64,000 nucleotides of DNA from contig NC_064619.1 of assembly GCF_023898315.1 (NCBI RefSeq), positions 344,792,650-344,856,649 of the forward strand, written 5' to 3'. Of the stretch, positions 23,314 to 34,530 are shown in pieces. The translations under genes were made by a program, and so were the position numbers. The stretch's first letter is position 1. The number at the start of each line of letters is the position of its first letter. Source of the stretch: Schistocerca nitens. Its lineage: Eukaryota > Arthropoda > Insecta > Orthoptera > Acrididae. Under the pieces are notes generated by a model. That model was not told the origin of the DNA, ran no database searches, and worked only from the letters and a program-made list of their open reading frames with translations.

Positions 23314-23570
23314 ACTACAATCAGACCTGTTCGCCAGCTCACTTGTGCCGAGGAAGAAGCTTTGCACAACTGCTGCTCGTGAGTGACCTGCACAGAGTGT
23401 TTCTGTTGCTCAGTATTGTTTTCTGACTGAATAGCGCAACGAATTTTCGCGTCATCAAATAAGGAGCAGCTACCTCCTTCCACACTACTTTAGGTTTTGA
23501 TTTTTATATTAACTGTAGCCTTTGGAAACGAATTAATGTTCCCATACCACTTACTGGGAGACGGACTCAC

Positions 23571-25680
23571 TTTGCCTGTTGTTTCGTGGTCTTCAGTCAG
23601 AGACTGGTTTGATTCAGCTCTCCATGCTACTCTATCCTGTGCAAGCTTCTTCATCTCCCAGTAGCTACTGCAGCCTACATCCTTCTGAAACAGTTGAGTG
23701 TATTAATCCCTTGGTCTCCCTCTACGATTTTTACTCTCCACGCTGCCCTCAAATACTAAATTGGTGATCCCTTGATACCTCAGAATATGCTCTACCAACC
23801 GATCCCTTCTTCTAGTCAAGTTGTGCCACAAATTTCTCTCCACTCCCATTCTATTCAATACCTCCTCATCAGTTATGTGATCTACCCATCTAATCTTCAG
23901 CATTCTTCTATAGCACCATATTTCTAAAGCTTCTATTCTCTTCTTGTCTAAACTATTTATCGTCCACGTTTCACATCCATACATAGCTACACTCCATACA
24001 ACTACTTTGAGAAAAGACTTCCTGACACTTAAATCCATACTCGATTTTAACAAATTTCTCTACTTGAGAACGCTTTTCTTCCCATCATCATTCTACATTT
24101 TATATCCTGCCTACTTCAACCATCATCAGTTATTTTGCTCCCCAAATAGCAGAACTCATCTACTACTTTAAGTGTCTCATTGCCTAATCTAATCTCCTCA
24201 GCATCACCTGATTTAATTAGACTACATTCCATTATCGTCGTTTGGCTTTGGTTGATGTTCATCTTAAAGCCTCCTTTCAAGACACTGTCCATTCCGTTCA
24301 ACTGCTCTTCCAGGTCCTCTGCTGTCTCTGACAGAATTACAATGTCATCGGTGAACCTCAAAGTTTTTATTTCTTCTCCATGTATTTTAATTCCTACTCC
24401 GAATTTTTCTTTTGTTTCTTTTACTGCTTGCTCAATATACAGATTGAACAACATCGGGGATAGGCTACAACCCTGTCTCACTCCCTTCCCAACCACTGCT
24501 TCCCTTTCATGCCCCTCGACTCTTATAACTGCCATCTGCTTTCTGTACGAATTAAATAGCCTTTTGCTCCCTGTATTTTACCACTGCCACCTTCAGAATT
24601 TGAAAGAGAGTATTCCAGTCAATATTGTCAAAAGCTTTCTCTAAGTCTACAAACGCTATAAACGTAGGTCTGCCTTTCCTTAATCTATTTTCTAAGGTAA
24701 GTCATAGGGTCAGTATTGCTTCACGTGTTCCAACATTTCTACGGAATCCAAACTGATCTTCCCCGAGGTCGGCTTCTACCAGTTTTTCCATTCGTCTGTA
24801 AAGAATTTGTGTTACTATTTTGCAGCCATGGCTTATTAAACTGATAGTTCGGTAATTTTCACTTCTGCCAACACCTGCTTTCTTTGGAATTGGAATTGTT
24901 ATGTTCTTCTTGAAGTCTGAGGGTATTTCGCCTGTCTCACACATCTTGCTCACTAGATAGTAGAGTTTTGTTAGGCCTGGCTTTCCCAAGGCTGTCAGTA
25001 GTTCTAATGGAATGTTGTCTACTCCTGGGGCCTTTTTTCGTCTTAGGTCTTTCAGTGCTCTGTCAAACTCTTCACGCAGTATCATATCTCCCATTTCATC
25101 TTCATCTACATTGTCTTCTGTTTCTATAATATTGTCCTCAAGAACATCGCACTTGTATAGACCCTCTATATACTCCTTCCACCACTCTGCTTTCCCTTCT
25201 TTGCTTAGGACTGGGTTTCCGTCTGAGCTCTTGATACTCATCTAAGTGGTTCACTTTTCTCCAAAGGTCTCTTTAATTTTCCTGTAGGCAGTATCTATCT
25301 TACCCCTAGTGATATTCGCCTCTACATCCTTATATTTGTCCTCTAGCCATCCCTGCTTAGCCATTTTGCACTTCCTGCCGATCTCATTGTTGAGACGTTT
25401 GTATTCCTTTTTGCCTGCTTCATTTACTGCATTTTTATATTTTCTCCTTTCATCAATTAAATTCAATATTTCTTCTGTTACCCAAGGATTTCTAGTAGTC
25501 CTCGTCTTTGTTACCTACTTGATCCTCTGCTACCTTCACTACTTCATCTCTCAAAGCTACCCATTCTTCTTCTAGTGTATTTCTTTCCCCCATTCCTGTC
25601 AATCGTTCGCTAATCCTCTCCCTGAAGCCCTCTCTTTTCCAATACGACTTGAAATTAAGAAGCAGGTTTTATAGAACATA
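23571..25680 (-). mobile_element. RTE-type LINE, 5'-truncated and frameshifted
   Basis: Minus-strand ORF2-like coding in several pieces. 25251-25466 and the segment above it are the helical linker upstream of the RT. 24702-25241 is the RT N-terminal half, with LRRKKAPGVDNIPLELL and PIPKKAGVGRSENYRTISL, then GFRRNVGTREAI. A degraded DLEKAFDNIDW block follows near 24650. 24116-24535 has GVRQGCSLSPMLFNLYIE and the palm RFTDDIVIL (FTDD). 23703-24053 is the C-terminal segment with SVAMYGCETWTI and RRMLKIRWVDHIT. The 3' UTR ends near 23571 in a GAAGACCAC-type sequence. The endonuclease domain is absent, and at least four frameshifts or stops disable it. A short relative lies at 56540-57010. Confidence 0.88.
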
Positions 25681-25908
25681 AAAAATGGTTTTGATTCGTT
25701 GTCCCAGTTTTTGAGAGACTCCTGTATCTTTTAACGCGTTGTTGTCCACCTCTGTGTCATCAACACAGGAGCCTCGCAGCAGCGGCAACATCTGTCAGAC
25801 TACGTTCTGCCTGTCCTATCACAACAAGCTGTTGCCTCGCCTGAAACACTCGAACAGCTTGCCAGGGCGACTGTCCACTCCTGTATCCTCCTCAGATACG
25901 TGCTGCAT

Positions 25909-26045
25909 GGTAGTATAGCTACCTTTGTTTCAGTGCCTTTATAAGAGTGGGTTGCCTAAATCAGGGGCAGGGATGCACTCAGGGGCAAACCTATTGTTCT
26001 ACTTTGATTGACAGGTACATAATCTATTGTTCTGCTAGAACGATC
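25909..26045 (+). repeat. Left inverted arm, part 1 (outer segment)
   Basis: Matches the complement of about 47275-47411, including the block TTGCCTAAATCAGGGGCAGG and two copies of a CTATTGTTCTRC motif. Similarity begins abruptly at GTAGTATAGCTACC. The arm is interrupted at GATC (26042-26045) by the gypsy element and resumes at 35776. Confidence 0.85.
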
Positions 26046-26749
26046 TATAAAATAAATAAAAATAAAATGGAATAAAATATTAATGATTAATTATTCTGTA
26101 TGTATGATGATTGGTTGTAATTGGTATTTGCTTATCTGGAACGTGGACGTTTAATTATTCGGTATCAGACGCTTGACAATGGCTATTTGGAAAAGGCAAT
26201 GTAACTCATAGTTGACCGTGAAAGAAAACTGAATAATCGGACTTCGTAATTAAATCGTTTCCAAAGACTGCTGCGGTAGGTACGGACTCATGATCTAATC
26301 TCAATATTACAATGATTTGCCAGCCATGCCAATACGTCGTACAGAGGTGATTGTCTACTAAACATAAAAAAGTTACACAGTTAGTTAAATCAGATATATT
26401 CAATGAAATAGCCTACAGTTCATAATCCTGCTTACTTTTATAAATATAAATTCATTACAGAATCGAGTGCCTAGTGTGGTTGCAACTCGCAGTATTCTTC
26501 TATAACATGAAAATATGGCGGTGTGCCAGACAATAAAATAAAATACGTGCTTCTCGCACCACTTCTACCTGAGCTCTCCCTTCTCTTAATCAAACATAAG
26601 AGTAACGTAATTATTCTTTTGTCTTTATCAGCGACACAGCGCTGCAGTTGTGTGCCATAGGCTTTATTTATTAGTCACTGATTATTTATTTAATTAATAT
26701 TTCGCGTTTCCGCGGAAACTCACGCTCGGCATGCAAATGTGCCTTTATA
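26046..26749 (-). repeat. 3' LTR of the gypsy element
   Basis: 704 bp, identical by eye to 35071-35775 except for one missing A (CTGAATAATCGG here, CTGAAATAATCGG there, near 26233). In the element sense it starts TATAAAGGCACATTTGCATG and ends TTTATTTTATA, so the termini are TATAAA/TTTATA rather than TG/CA. Confidence 0.95.
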
Positions 26750-26763
26750 TTGCCCCCTGAATT
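26750..26763 (-). other. Candidate polypurine tract
   Basis: Directly upstream (element sense) of the 3' LTR the sequence reads TTCAGGGGGCAA. This G-rich tract is in the position where plus-strand DNA synthesis primes. Confidence 0.5.
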
Positions 26764-27324
26764 GCGAGGCGAAAGGACACACCTGCAGGCGAGCAATTCA
26801 CCTAAAGGCACAAGAAAATCTAAGTTATCTACAACTATTCACATGACTTACATTACACACATTATACACATTATATACAAAATTTGAATGACGCGGGTGC
26901 GCCGTAAAAGTTCTTATGTTGGCAGATAGAGTGCGCGCATCCGCAGAAGCGTCTGTGTGATTCCGGCAGTGCCGTTATATCATACAGTTAGATCACGCGG
27001 CACAGTAATGCAGTTCATATTGTTCGTGTGCGCGCGTATCTTAGTCGTTGCACAAAGAAAATATTCAACCAAGATTACATATGAAGACTACATTCTATAA
27101 CAGGTAACTTAGTTTTAAATTTACAATATTTGTTATATCACAATACAACTCAGATTGTTGAATGTTCTTAGTTACATAGTATTGTTTTGAAATACTTCAA
27201 AGAAAAATGTCCGTATGTTTCAGGTGCGTCGACCTATTCACATCGTGTCGTTATTACAGTTCCTATTCATCTGCTGCACAATAATTTTTTCACAGGTTAG
27301 TATCATCGTTGTATATCATCATGA
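26764..27324. other. Gypsy 3' untranslated region
   Basis: Non-coding in all frames, inside the retrotransposon between the small accessory ORF and the 3' LTR. Confidence 0.5.
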
Positions 27325-27732
27325 TTAAAACATAAGCATGTCCATTTTCATTTCCATTATAGTCGTTGTGATGCAGTTCGTTGTGACAAAAAGGCATTGT
27401 TTATTACAGATCTGACGTGACCCGTTAGTAATTGGTCCACGAGCAGTTCGTTTTTTACATTCCGTGGAAGCTTGGTTGCAGAACCTCGGACGGTACATAG
27501 CTGTCATGGATCCTTGGACAGTCCAGGTAAGAGTGTCCGTCACATTTCGAGAACATTTCATTCCCTGAAGTTCCAACCAAAATTCTTCCACCCGTCGTGT
27601 TGTTTTCTGGACAGGCACTTTGTGTCCGTTTAATCCAGTTAACATCTTGAAGTTAGGTACTGTAGTATTGTCACTAGACGGTGCACCAATTATGCACTTC
27701 ACATTTTCAGTTTTTTGCTGAATATAGCTCAC
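27325..27732 (-). CDS. Unidentified Cys-containing ORF between pol and the 3' LTR
   Basis: A 135-codon frame with seven cysteines, several paired within 4-6 residues (FCNQASTEC, ICNKQC). The window shows no transmembrane segment or convincing signal peptide. It lies where errantivirus-type gypsy elements carry env, but it is much shorter and shows none of the hallmarks of an envelope protein. A splice-donor-like AG|GTGAGC lies just before the frame, so it could be a fragment of a spliced product. It may also be chance. I do not recognise it. Confidence 0.35.
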   Translation of the reverse strand: MSYIQQKTENVKCIIGAPSSDNTTVPNFKMLTGLNGHKVPVQKTTRRVEEFWLELQGMKCSRNVTDTLTWTVQGSMTAMYRPRFCNQASTECKKRTARGPITNGSRQICNKQCLFVTTNCITTTIMEMKMDMLMF

Positions 27733-28683
27733 CTAAATGTTCGTAGTTATTAATCAAAGAAATGGTTCATCGCGTTTACATAGGTACGATGCATAATGAA
27801 TGTCATTAACAGTTTCTTTCACATAGGTTTCTGCGTAGTTGCAGAGTTAGTAATGTTCATTAATGTCCGTGAACAATGGTTCACTATGCAATGTCCTTTT
27901 GGCACTCGTTTTGTTCAAATTTCTTTTACATAGTAACAGTTACATTATACATCACTGAAAGAGAAGAAAAAAAAATATAAGTAATCATACATACACACGT
28001 CACATATTTTCTTAGCATAAACATAATACAGTTGCACATAAACATGTTTACATCATTATTACATAGCTATGGGTTATTACATTGTGTCACATTTGATTAC
28101 ATGAATTGCAGATAATTACGTCCTCTTTAAGGGTTTTGCTGGGATTTTATCGATTTTTATTTTGTGATGTCATCTGAAATTAAGATAGGCTAGACACAAC
28201 ATTCATTACATCAGTAGGCAAGACCAGGCATTTTCACTACTCAATAAATATTCAAAATAGTAAGAGAGAAAATGTTTGATTCCTCGCGTTTTGTGCGTGT
28301 GTGTATAGTGTCTGTGTGGCCTTGACTACTGATAGATGCTTTTCGTGTTGAGAGATGTGCGTCTAATCTATTTCTCAAAGTAAAAGTTCGCTTCACAGAT
28401 GACGTCTGTCGGTTCGTCAGGTGTCACACCAAGTCAGTGATACCTACAGTCACAAATGTTCCGTGAAAAAATTAATATATCATTCACTGCTACGTAAACA
28501 TAAATTTTATTTTAATATTCCGTCTTCCAGGTGGTGGCGCGCGCTGAAAGAAGAGTTCTTCTGCCTTCAACTGCGTCACTGGAACCGCTGAAATGAAAAT
28601 TTCTATACTACTTACTATCTGTGTTGTGGCAACAGAGTTTTTTGGAGTTGCTTAGCAATGTTTTGATGGATGTGACTTTGACA
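27733..28683. other. Non-coding gypsy sequence downstream of pol
   Basis: AT-rich, no frame of note on the element strand. Confidence 0.5.
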
Positions 28684-31164
28684 TTATTCCGCATGAAATG
28701 CTCTAAGATCTCGGTGTGCGTATAGCCCAATAATTTTGTTAGTTCTACGATGTTGTAACAAATACGCACCAGGATGCGGTATGTTAACAATTATATAAGG
28801 TCCTTCATATAGCAGACGCCACTTAGCGTTGCGTCGTTTGAGTGCTACAGATTTATGATGAGTACGAAGTAGTACAAGCATTCCTACCTCGAATTTTTGT
28901 TTTCTTTTTATTATGTTTCTGTGATGTTTGTTTCGTATCTGTGCGTGATGTGTCAGCGTAGTCAAAACTTCTTTTATTTTCTGTTCAGGTGTGATTTCCT
29001 TGTCTGACAACTTAGGTAATGGTTCTATCCACTGATCGTTCTGTTTGCAATTGAACATGATCTCGTTAGGTGTGTAATTTGTATCGTAAATATTTAAGTT
29101 ATTGTGTACGTCTTCGAAAAGACGTAGGTAGGACACCCAATTAGTATGTTTTGATGAAATATAGGTCCTCATGAATCGGTTTAATTCTCGGAAAAGTCTC
29201 TCAGTCGCGTTACATTGTGGACTAAACTTTGAAATAGATATACTTCTAATGTTATTGTCCTTCAAGAAATTTCTCCATTTGTACCCAGAGTAGTATGCTG
29301 CATTATCTGACAGAATTGCTTTAGGTTTTCCCACGTGCGTCAGGTAATCACTTGAGAATCTTCGTATTATAGCACTTGCGGTGGCGGATTTTAAAGCATA
29401 AAGTTTTACATGTTTAGAAAATATATCGTAAAAAGCCAAGATATATTTGACGCCTCCAGAGCTTGCTGGATGCGGTCCACTGATGTCAGTACACAGAATT
29501 TCCAGGGGTTTACTGGGTAAAATAGAATGTAAATCTGTCTTTGTGGATAAATTCTGAGGTTTTGATTTTTGACATATGACACATGTTTTCAGTTCCCTGT
29601 AAATTTTCCTTCTCATATTGCTAAAATAACAGTATGTGCTGAGCTTTGCTAAACACTTCTTCGTCCCATAATGACCCCAAACTAAGTGTGTGTGCCAAAT
29701 TAGATTACGTTCAGACTCTTTGGGAATGCATACACACCAGTTAGTAGCATTTGGATGTCGGTGATAAAATAACACATCATTGTGTAACTTGTAATACTTA
29801 GTCAAAGGATGATTGTGTTTTTCTACCAGTAATGTTATTATCTTATACCAGTGAGGATCAGATTTTTGTAATTTAGCCATGTTTCTGCACATATCAATAT
29901 AATATTGGTGATACTGCTTGTCTTGCATTAAGAGAATCCTGTAGTCATTTATATTTTCTAAGTCACTGTTGGTTTCATTCATACCTTGTGGAAGTCTAGA
30001 CAAAGCGTCGGCAATGGTGTTGTCTTTACCTTTTATGTACTTAATTTCAAAAGAGTAGTTCTGAAGTGTAACTGCCCATCGTGATAGTCTAGGATGTACA
30101 AGTTTACAAGTTAACAAAAATGTCAGGACCTGGTGGTCGGTATAAATTACTGTATGTTTTCCAAATAAATAATAATTGAATTTCTTGAATGCCCATACTA
30201 TGGAAAGTGTTTCTAACTCAGTGGTGGAGTATGTACGCTCACATTCAGATAGAGTACGACTCGCAAACCCAATAATTCTTATCTGTTCCTTATCTTTATT
30301 CTTTACAACTTGAAATAAGCAACATCCCAAACCAGTACGTGAAGCGTCACAAGTCATACAAAAATCTAAATTGAAATCTGGATGGCTCAATAAGTTTGCA
30401 TTCACTAAAGCATGTTTAATTGTATTAAAGTCATTCTGGCACTGTTCCGACCAGATCCAAACTTGATTCTTTCTGAGTAGATTTAGCAGATGTTTACTGT
30501 TCAAAAGTGGTTGTGGCAAAAAACGTCTGAAAAATGAACATAGCCCAAGGAATGATTTTAACTGCTTTTTAGTTCGAGGACTAGGAAAGTTTCTGATAGC
30601 ATCTAATTTACTGGGATCAGGACGTATGCCCTGTGAATTAATGATATGTCCTAAATATTTTATCTCACTGCAACCAAACTTTGATTTTCTAAGATTGGCT
30701 GTGACTCCAGCTTGTGCAAATTTTTCTAAAATTCCTTGAAGTGTGTCAACGTGTTCATTCCAAGACTGTGTAGCTATCAGTATATCATCAACATAGTGTG
30801 TGACTGTCTCAACTAAATCATCGCCAAGCACGGTATCCAGGGCTGTAATGAATACCCCAGAACTGACATTCAGTCCGAAAGGTAGAACACAAAACTGATA
30901 GGTTCGCCCCCCGAACATAAATGCAGTATATTTCCGAGAATCAGGAGTGATACTCACCTGCCAAAATGAATTAGCGAGATCTATTGTGGAAAAATACTTT
31001 GCATCTAAAAATTTCTGTAATTGCTCTTCTAAATTTTCGGGTTTTGTGTGAACTGGTAAAATTATTTCATTAATTGCTCGTGCGTCTAACACTAACCTGA
31101 TGCTTCCATTTGATTTTCTTGACAACAAGTAGAGGACTACAGTAAGGTGAGGTGGATGGTTCAA
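28684..31164 (-). CDS. pol: Gypsy pol: reverse transcriptase, RNase H, integrase
   Basis: 826 codons open, beginning inside the RT domain. RT: SIRLVLDARAIN near residue 21, YFSTIDLANSFWQV (57-70, catalytic Asp) and YVDD at 124-127. RNase H: catalytic residues at D273 (TCDAS), E317 (TELET), D343 (YTDHQ) and D386. Integrase: HHCC zinc-binding motif (H493, H498, C528, C531), then a DD35E core with D560 (CTDISGPH), D620 (LSDNAAYY) and E655 (NATERLF). Near residue 785 a RLLYEGPYIIVNI segment matches the GPY/F module. All catalytic residues are present. The frame is offset by one base from the upstream protease/RT frame within an A run near 31110-31125, so the RT is split; the first residues of this frame upstream of about residue 16 are out-of-frame readings. 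Confidence 0.95.
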   Translation of the reverse strand: MNHPPHLTVVLYLLSRKSNGSIRLVLDARAINEIILPVHTKPENLEEQLQKFLDAKYFSTIDLANSFWQVSITPDSRKYTAFMFGGRTYQFCVLPFGLNVSSGVFITALDTVLGDDLVETVTHYVDDILIATQSWNEHVDTLQGILEKFAQAGVTANLRKSKFGCSEIKYLGHIINSQGIRPDPSKLDAIRNFPSPRTKKQLKSFLGLCSFFRRFLPQPLLNSKHLLNLLRKNQVWIWSEQCQNDFNTIKHALVNANLLSHPDFNLDFCMTCDASRTGLGCCLFQVVKNKDKEQIRIIGFASRTLSECERTYSTTELETLSIVWAFKKFNYYLFGKHTVIYTDHQVLTFLLTCKLVHPRLSRWAVTLQNYSFEIKYIKGKDNTIADALSRLPQGMNETNSDLENINDYRILLMQDKQYHQYYIDMCRNMAKLQKSDPHWYKIITLLVEKHNHPLTKYYKLHNDVLFYHRHPNATNWCVCIPKESERNLIWHTHLVWGHYGTKKCLAKLSTYCYFSNMRRKIYRELKTCVICQKSKPQNLSTKTDLHSILPSKPLEILCTDISGPHPASSGGVKYILAFYDIFSKHVKLYALKSATASAIIRRFSSDYLTHVGKPKAILSDNAAYYSGYKWRNFLKDNNIRSISISKFSPQCNATERLFRELNRFMRTYISSKHTNWVSYLRLFEDVHNNLNIYDTNYTPNEIMFNCKQNDQWIEPLPKLSDKEITPEQKIKEVLTTLTHHAQIRNKHHRNIIKRKQKFEVGMLVLLRTHHKSVALKRRNAKWRLLYEGPYIIVNIPHPGAYLLQHRRTNKIIGLYAHRDLRAFHAE

Positions 31165-32113
31165 TGACCTTCCAGTCTAACATTTGTTTTAATTCTTGCC
31201 ACACAGCAGGTCGTTGAGATAACGGTACGTTATATGTCTTGTGGTAGAAGATCTTGTGAGGCTTAACTTCAATCTTGTACGCATACGTGTTGATAACACC
31301 TATTCGTTTGGCAAAAACTTGTAAATATTTGGATAACACTTCCTGTAGTTTTATACGTTCATGTGCACTGAGAGCTGTAGCTTCATTTATCTTATGATCA
31401 AGCAATGTTTTCAAGTCCATTAGCTCTGTGTCAAATGAGTGTGTGTGCGTGTCTTGAATGTCATTGTCAAGTACTAACTGAACCTTGTACCCTGTACAGT
31501 GTTTGTCATGCTTTAGAGTTCTCCTGTCCAAATCAATAATAATTACACTGCCTCTATCATTTAAAATACATTTACCTTTGGAGAAGTCTATAATGCAGTC
31601 CTTCTCGCTCATAATATCTATTCCTAATATGCAACTTGTCACAAGGTTTTGTACAACCAGGAATGGCCATTGTACGGTTCCATTACCTATTTTAATGTTT
31701 ACAAAAACTTGCTTCGTAACCCTACATGACTTATTACCTAGTGCAGTAGTTATTTTACAGTTTTGGGCAGGAAACTCAGGCACAGGTTCCAATTCACACA
31801 TCTTTTTATAGAAATTAAAAGACAAAACGCTCACAGCTGCACCTGTATCTAGAATAATAGTAGTTGGAATCCCACCTACTACACCAGTAGTAGATGCTAA
31901 AACAATTTCATTTGTGTTTGAACGACATTGTGTACTGTCTTGCAAAAGTTCATCTGATATATTGTTATTGTGGTTGTATCTTATAAATAAAACAGGTAAT
32001 TTTTGTTTAGAGTTATTCGGCATATCATTATTCTGTTGTTCAAGTGTGGTGTCAAATAACTGATTAACATTGAAGTCGCCCCCCAAGAATTCTTCAGCCA
32101 CGACCTGGGGCAT
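31070..32113 (-). CDS. pol: Gypsy pol: protease and start of reverse transcriptase
   Basis: The 347-codon frame begins MPQVV at 32113, just after the gag stop. The aspartic protease motif is IILDTGAAVSVLS (about residue 84-96), followed by the flap-like and C-terminal GIDIM (residues 165-169) of a retropepsin. An N-terminal RT segment PSTSPYCSPLLVVKK lies at the end (about residue 323-337). It then loses frame: the true RT continues in the 31164-28684 frame, implying one extra base in an AAAA run. The pol frame is -1 relative to gag, with about 15 nt of overlap around TCCGACAAACTAG, compatible with ribosomal frameshifting. Confidence 0.93.
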   Translation of the reverse strand: MPQVVAEEFLGGDFNVNQLFDTTLEQQNNDMPNNSKQKLPVLFIRYNHNNNISDELLQDSTQCRSNTNEIVLASTTGVVGGIPTTIILDTGAAVSVLSFNFYKKMCELEPVPEFPAQNCKITTALGNKSCRVTKQVFVNIKIGNGTVQWPFLVVQNLVTSCILGIDIMSEKDCIIDFSKGKCILNDRGSVIIIDLDRRTLKHDKHCTGYKVQLVLDNDIQDTHTHSFDTELMDLKTLLDHKINEATALSAHERIKLQEVLSKYLQVFAKRIGVINTYAYKIEVKPHKIFYHKTYNVPLSQRPAVWQELKQMLDWKVIEPSTSPYCSPLLVVKKIKWKHQVSVRRTSN

Positions 32114-32127
32114 AGAAGTGACTGTTT

Positions 32128-34530
32128 CTAGTTTGTCGGATTAGCATTTGTACTAGGTACTGACACAGATTGAGGTTGTGTATCAGGTGTCATTTCTATT
32201 ATATTCACATTCGGATATTGCCTATTGTGATCTCCAAACTTTTGCGGTTGTTGTTGCTGTTGCGCATTATAACTTACCTGTCGGTCGTAAGGTATGCTCC
32301 AATTTTGTCCTGGTGGCTGCTGTGGTAAAGCAGTGTTTGAATGAAAGTACTGATCGTTACGAGTCCAGCCTTGACGCTGTCTTGGCTCGTAGTTATTATT
32401 ATTTCTGTTTGTGTTTTTGTTGTTGCCTATGTATCCGTTGTTCAAAAATGGCTCTGAGCACTATGGGACTCAACATCTTAGGTCATAAGTCCCCTAGAAC
32501 TTAGAACTACTTAAACCTAACTAACCTAAGGACATCACACACACCCATGCCCGAGGCAGGATTCGAACCTGCGACCGTAGCAGTCCCGCGGTTCCGGACT
32601 GCAGCGCCAGAACCGCACGGCCACCGCGGCCGGCGTATCCGTTGTTACCGTTGTAGTTATTACCGCGGTGCCTTTTGTATGGATTGCCGCATGAAGTGTT
32701 ATTACTGTTGTAACTATTGTTTGTATTGGAATACGCGTGTTGATTTTGATTTCCGTATTGAGACGGCATGTGAGTTTGCTGTTTTTGTTGTACCGCGTAT
32801 CCAACTGTGGGCGCGCCAGAATTGAGTTGGCAAGCCTGCATGTTTTGCATTCCACTAGTGTAAACATTGTGGCTGCTGTTTTGCCGCGCGAAGCGCTGAT
32901 CTTCAAGTAACATGTCAACCGAATCTAAAGCTGTTAGAAAATAATCTGAATCGTCATCCGGGATATGTAGGAGTTTTTCTTTAATGTTGAAAGGCAATTT
33001 GGCCTTCAACGCACGGAGTATATCGCGTGTTGCGACTGGTTCGTCTAAAAAGTGTCCCATGTTCAAGTATTTTTCAAAATATCGGCGTAAGTTGCCATTT
33101 TTACTGTTAAAAGTTTCAGGTTCTAGAATTTGTCTTCTGAGTCGCTCCTGGACGGATTGCGACCAGAATTTGTTCAGAAAAGCACGCTCAAACTCACTGT
33201 ACGTGGTACATACGTCAGCTTGACTGTATGCCCAGACAGCTGCATCGCCTTGGATGTAACCGACAATATATGAAATCTTTTTCCGGTCACTCCAAGTGCG
33301 CGGAAATGCGTTACTAAAAGATTTAAGAAAAATCACCGGATGAATGGTTCGTTTTTCTGGGATAAAAATCTGAAATTGCCTGTGTTTCATTAAGCTTTCT
33401 TCTTCCTTTGCATTGTGATATGGATTTGTTCCACTGTAATTACTGCAACGTTCAGCTGGCGAGTAATTACAATAATGTTGCTGTGGTTTACCATGATAAT
33501 AGCTTGTGTTTGTGTTTGTACATCGTGGTATGTGTTGTAGTCGTGGTGTGTTTTGTTCTTGTGTGTTTGTCGTGTGCGGTATGTGTGTGTCATACTCGAA
33601 TGTATATTGGTTCCTGAACTGTACATTTTGACTGATATTTTCGTTACATTCAGACTGTGGTCGATCGGTGAATTGTGTCATTGGTCCAGTGACGGATTGT
33701 ACTGCGTCACTGATCAGCTGTTTGTTATTAGTAATGTATTGCGCTACGGAGTCGTGCACAATTGTTGGTAAATTTTCACGTAGGCATCTATCAAAATGTT
33801 TGTCTTTGTTCACTACCCAATCATGAAATTCTTTATTAATGTTTTGAAAATGAGCTGTAGCATCAGATTGTAAGATGTCAGTCAGGTGTTGTTCAACATT
33901 GTCAAATTTATTCTGTACGTCAGTAATTCGTTTTTCAAGGTTGTCGTGTACTGAAGGATATGTTTGAATTTGTTCAGTAAGAACTTCACACGTGACATTA
34001 AGATTTTTTACTTGTGTCTGTAAAAGTGCTACGTCAGTTGTAGTCTTTTCTTGTGTCGTATTAAGCTGGGAAAATTTAGTACTGAGTTCAGTCATCTGTT
34101 TGGTCAGTGTGGCGTCTATAAGTTCCACACGTTTACATAAAGTGTCATTACTCGTCTTGAGTGCTATGAGGTCAGATTTAATTTCGTCATTTTGTGTCTG
34201 TAAGGTTGCCATGTTTTCGGCGTTCTGTTTCATTATCATTTGTAACATGTCGGCAATGTTTACCGTTTGCAACGTCTGTGCCCCCGCCGCGTCATTAGAC
34301 GTGACGTCATGCATTAACATGGGCTCTGACTGAGACTTTGAAATTTTTGTGGTGGACGGCCTATTGTCAAAATTTCCGTCAACACTTGCGTCAATGTTTG
34401 ATAAATCGTCACTACCGGTTGCTGTCGTAAAGTCATTTTCTAACATTTGTCTCTCGTCCGAGTCGGATTGTGTCTGAATAGTACGTCTTTGCTGTTCCAT
34501 TTTTGCGTATTGATTTCTAGTCATTACCAT
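32128..34530 (-). pseudogene. gag: Gypsy gag, interrupted by a SINE
   Basis: The start ATG is at 34530. Residues ~90-240 are heptad-rich with Q/L/T (a probable coiled coil). Residues ~380-540 form a capsid-like region (HPVIFLKSFSNAFP, GDAAVWAYSQA, YFEKYLNMGHFL, LRALKAKLP). The C-terminal part is N/Q/G-rich and basic (YKRHRGNN), with no CCHC zinc knuckle visible. At 32646 the frame enters a SINE (32443-32634) and terminates in it at 32521. Beyond the SINE, 32442-32128 continues the Asn/Gln-rich tail to the gag stop just before pol. The SINE adds about 204 bases including its target duplication. Without it gag would be about 770 residues; with it, a chimeric end replaces the tail. Confidence 0.9.
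32443..32634 (-). mobile_element. tRNA-derived SINE inserted in gypsy gag
   Basis: Full-length copy with a B box GGTTCGAATCC near 32563 and the CGGCCGGC 5' end at 32634. The 12-bp target duplication GTATCCGTTGTT flanks it (32431-32442, 32635-32646). It is younger than the gypsy insertion, which is itself recent. Confidence 0.95.

Noticed and set aside
26206..26403. Frame repeated almost identically at 35208-35429
   Set aside because: Both lie in the gypsy LTRs; the duplication is the LTR pair, not a gene family.
33408..34333. Plus-strand Val/Cys/Leu-rich frames over gag that look like membrane proteins
   Set aside because: Reverse complements of Asn/Gln/Thr-rich gag codons; hydrophobic appearance is an artefact.
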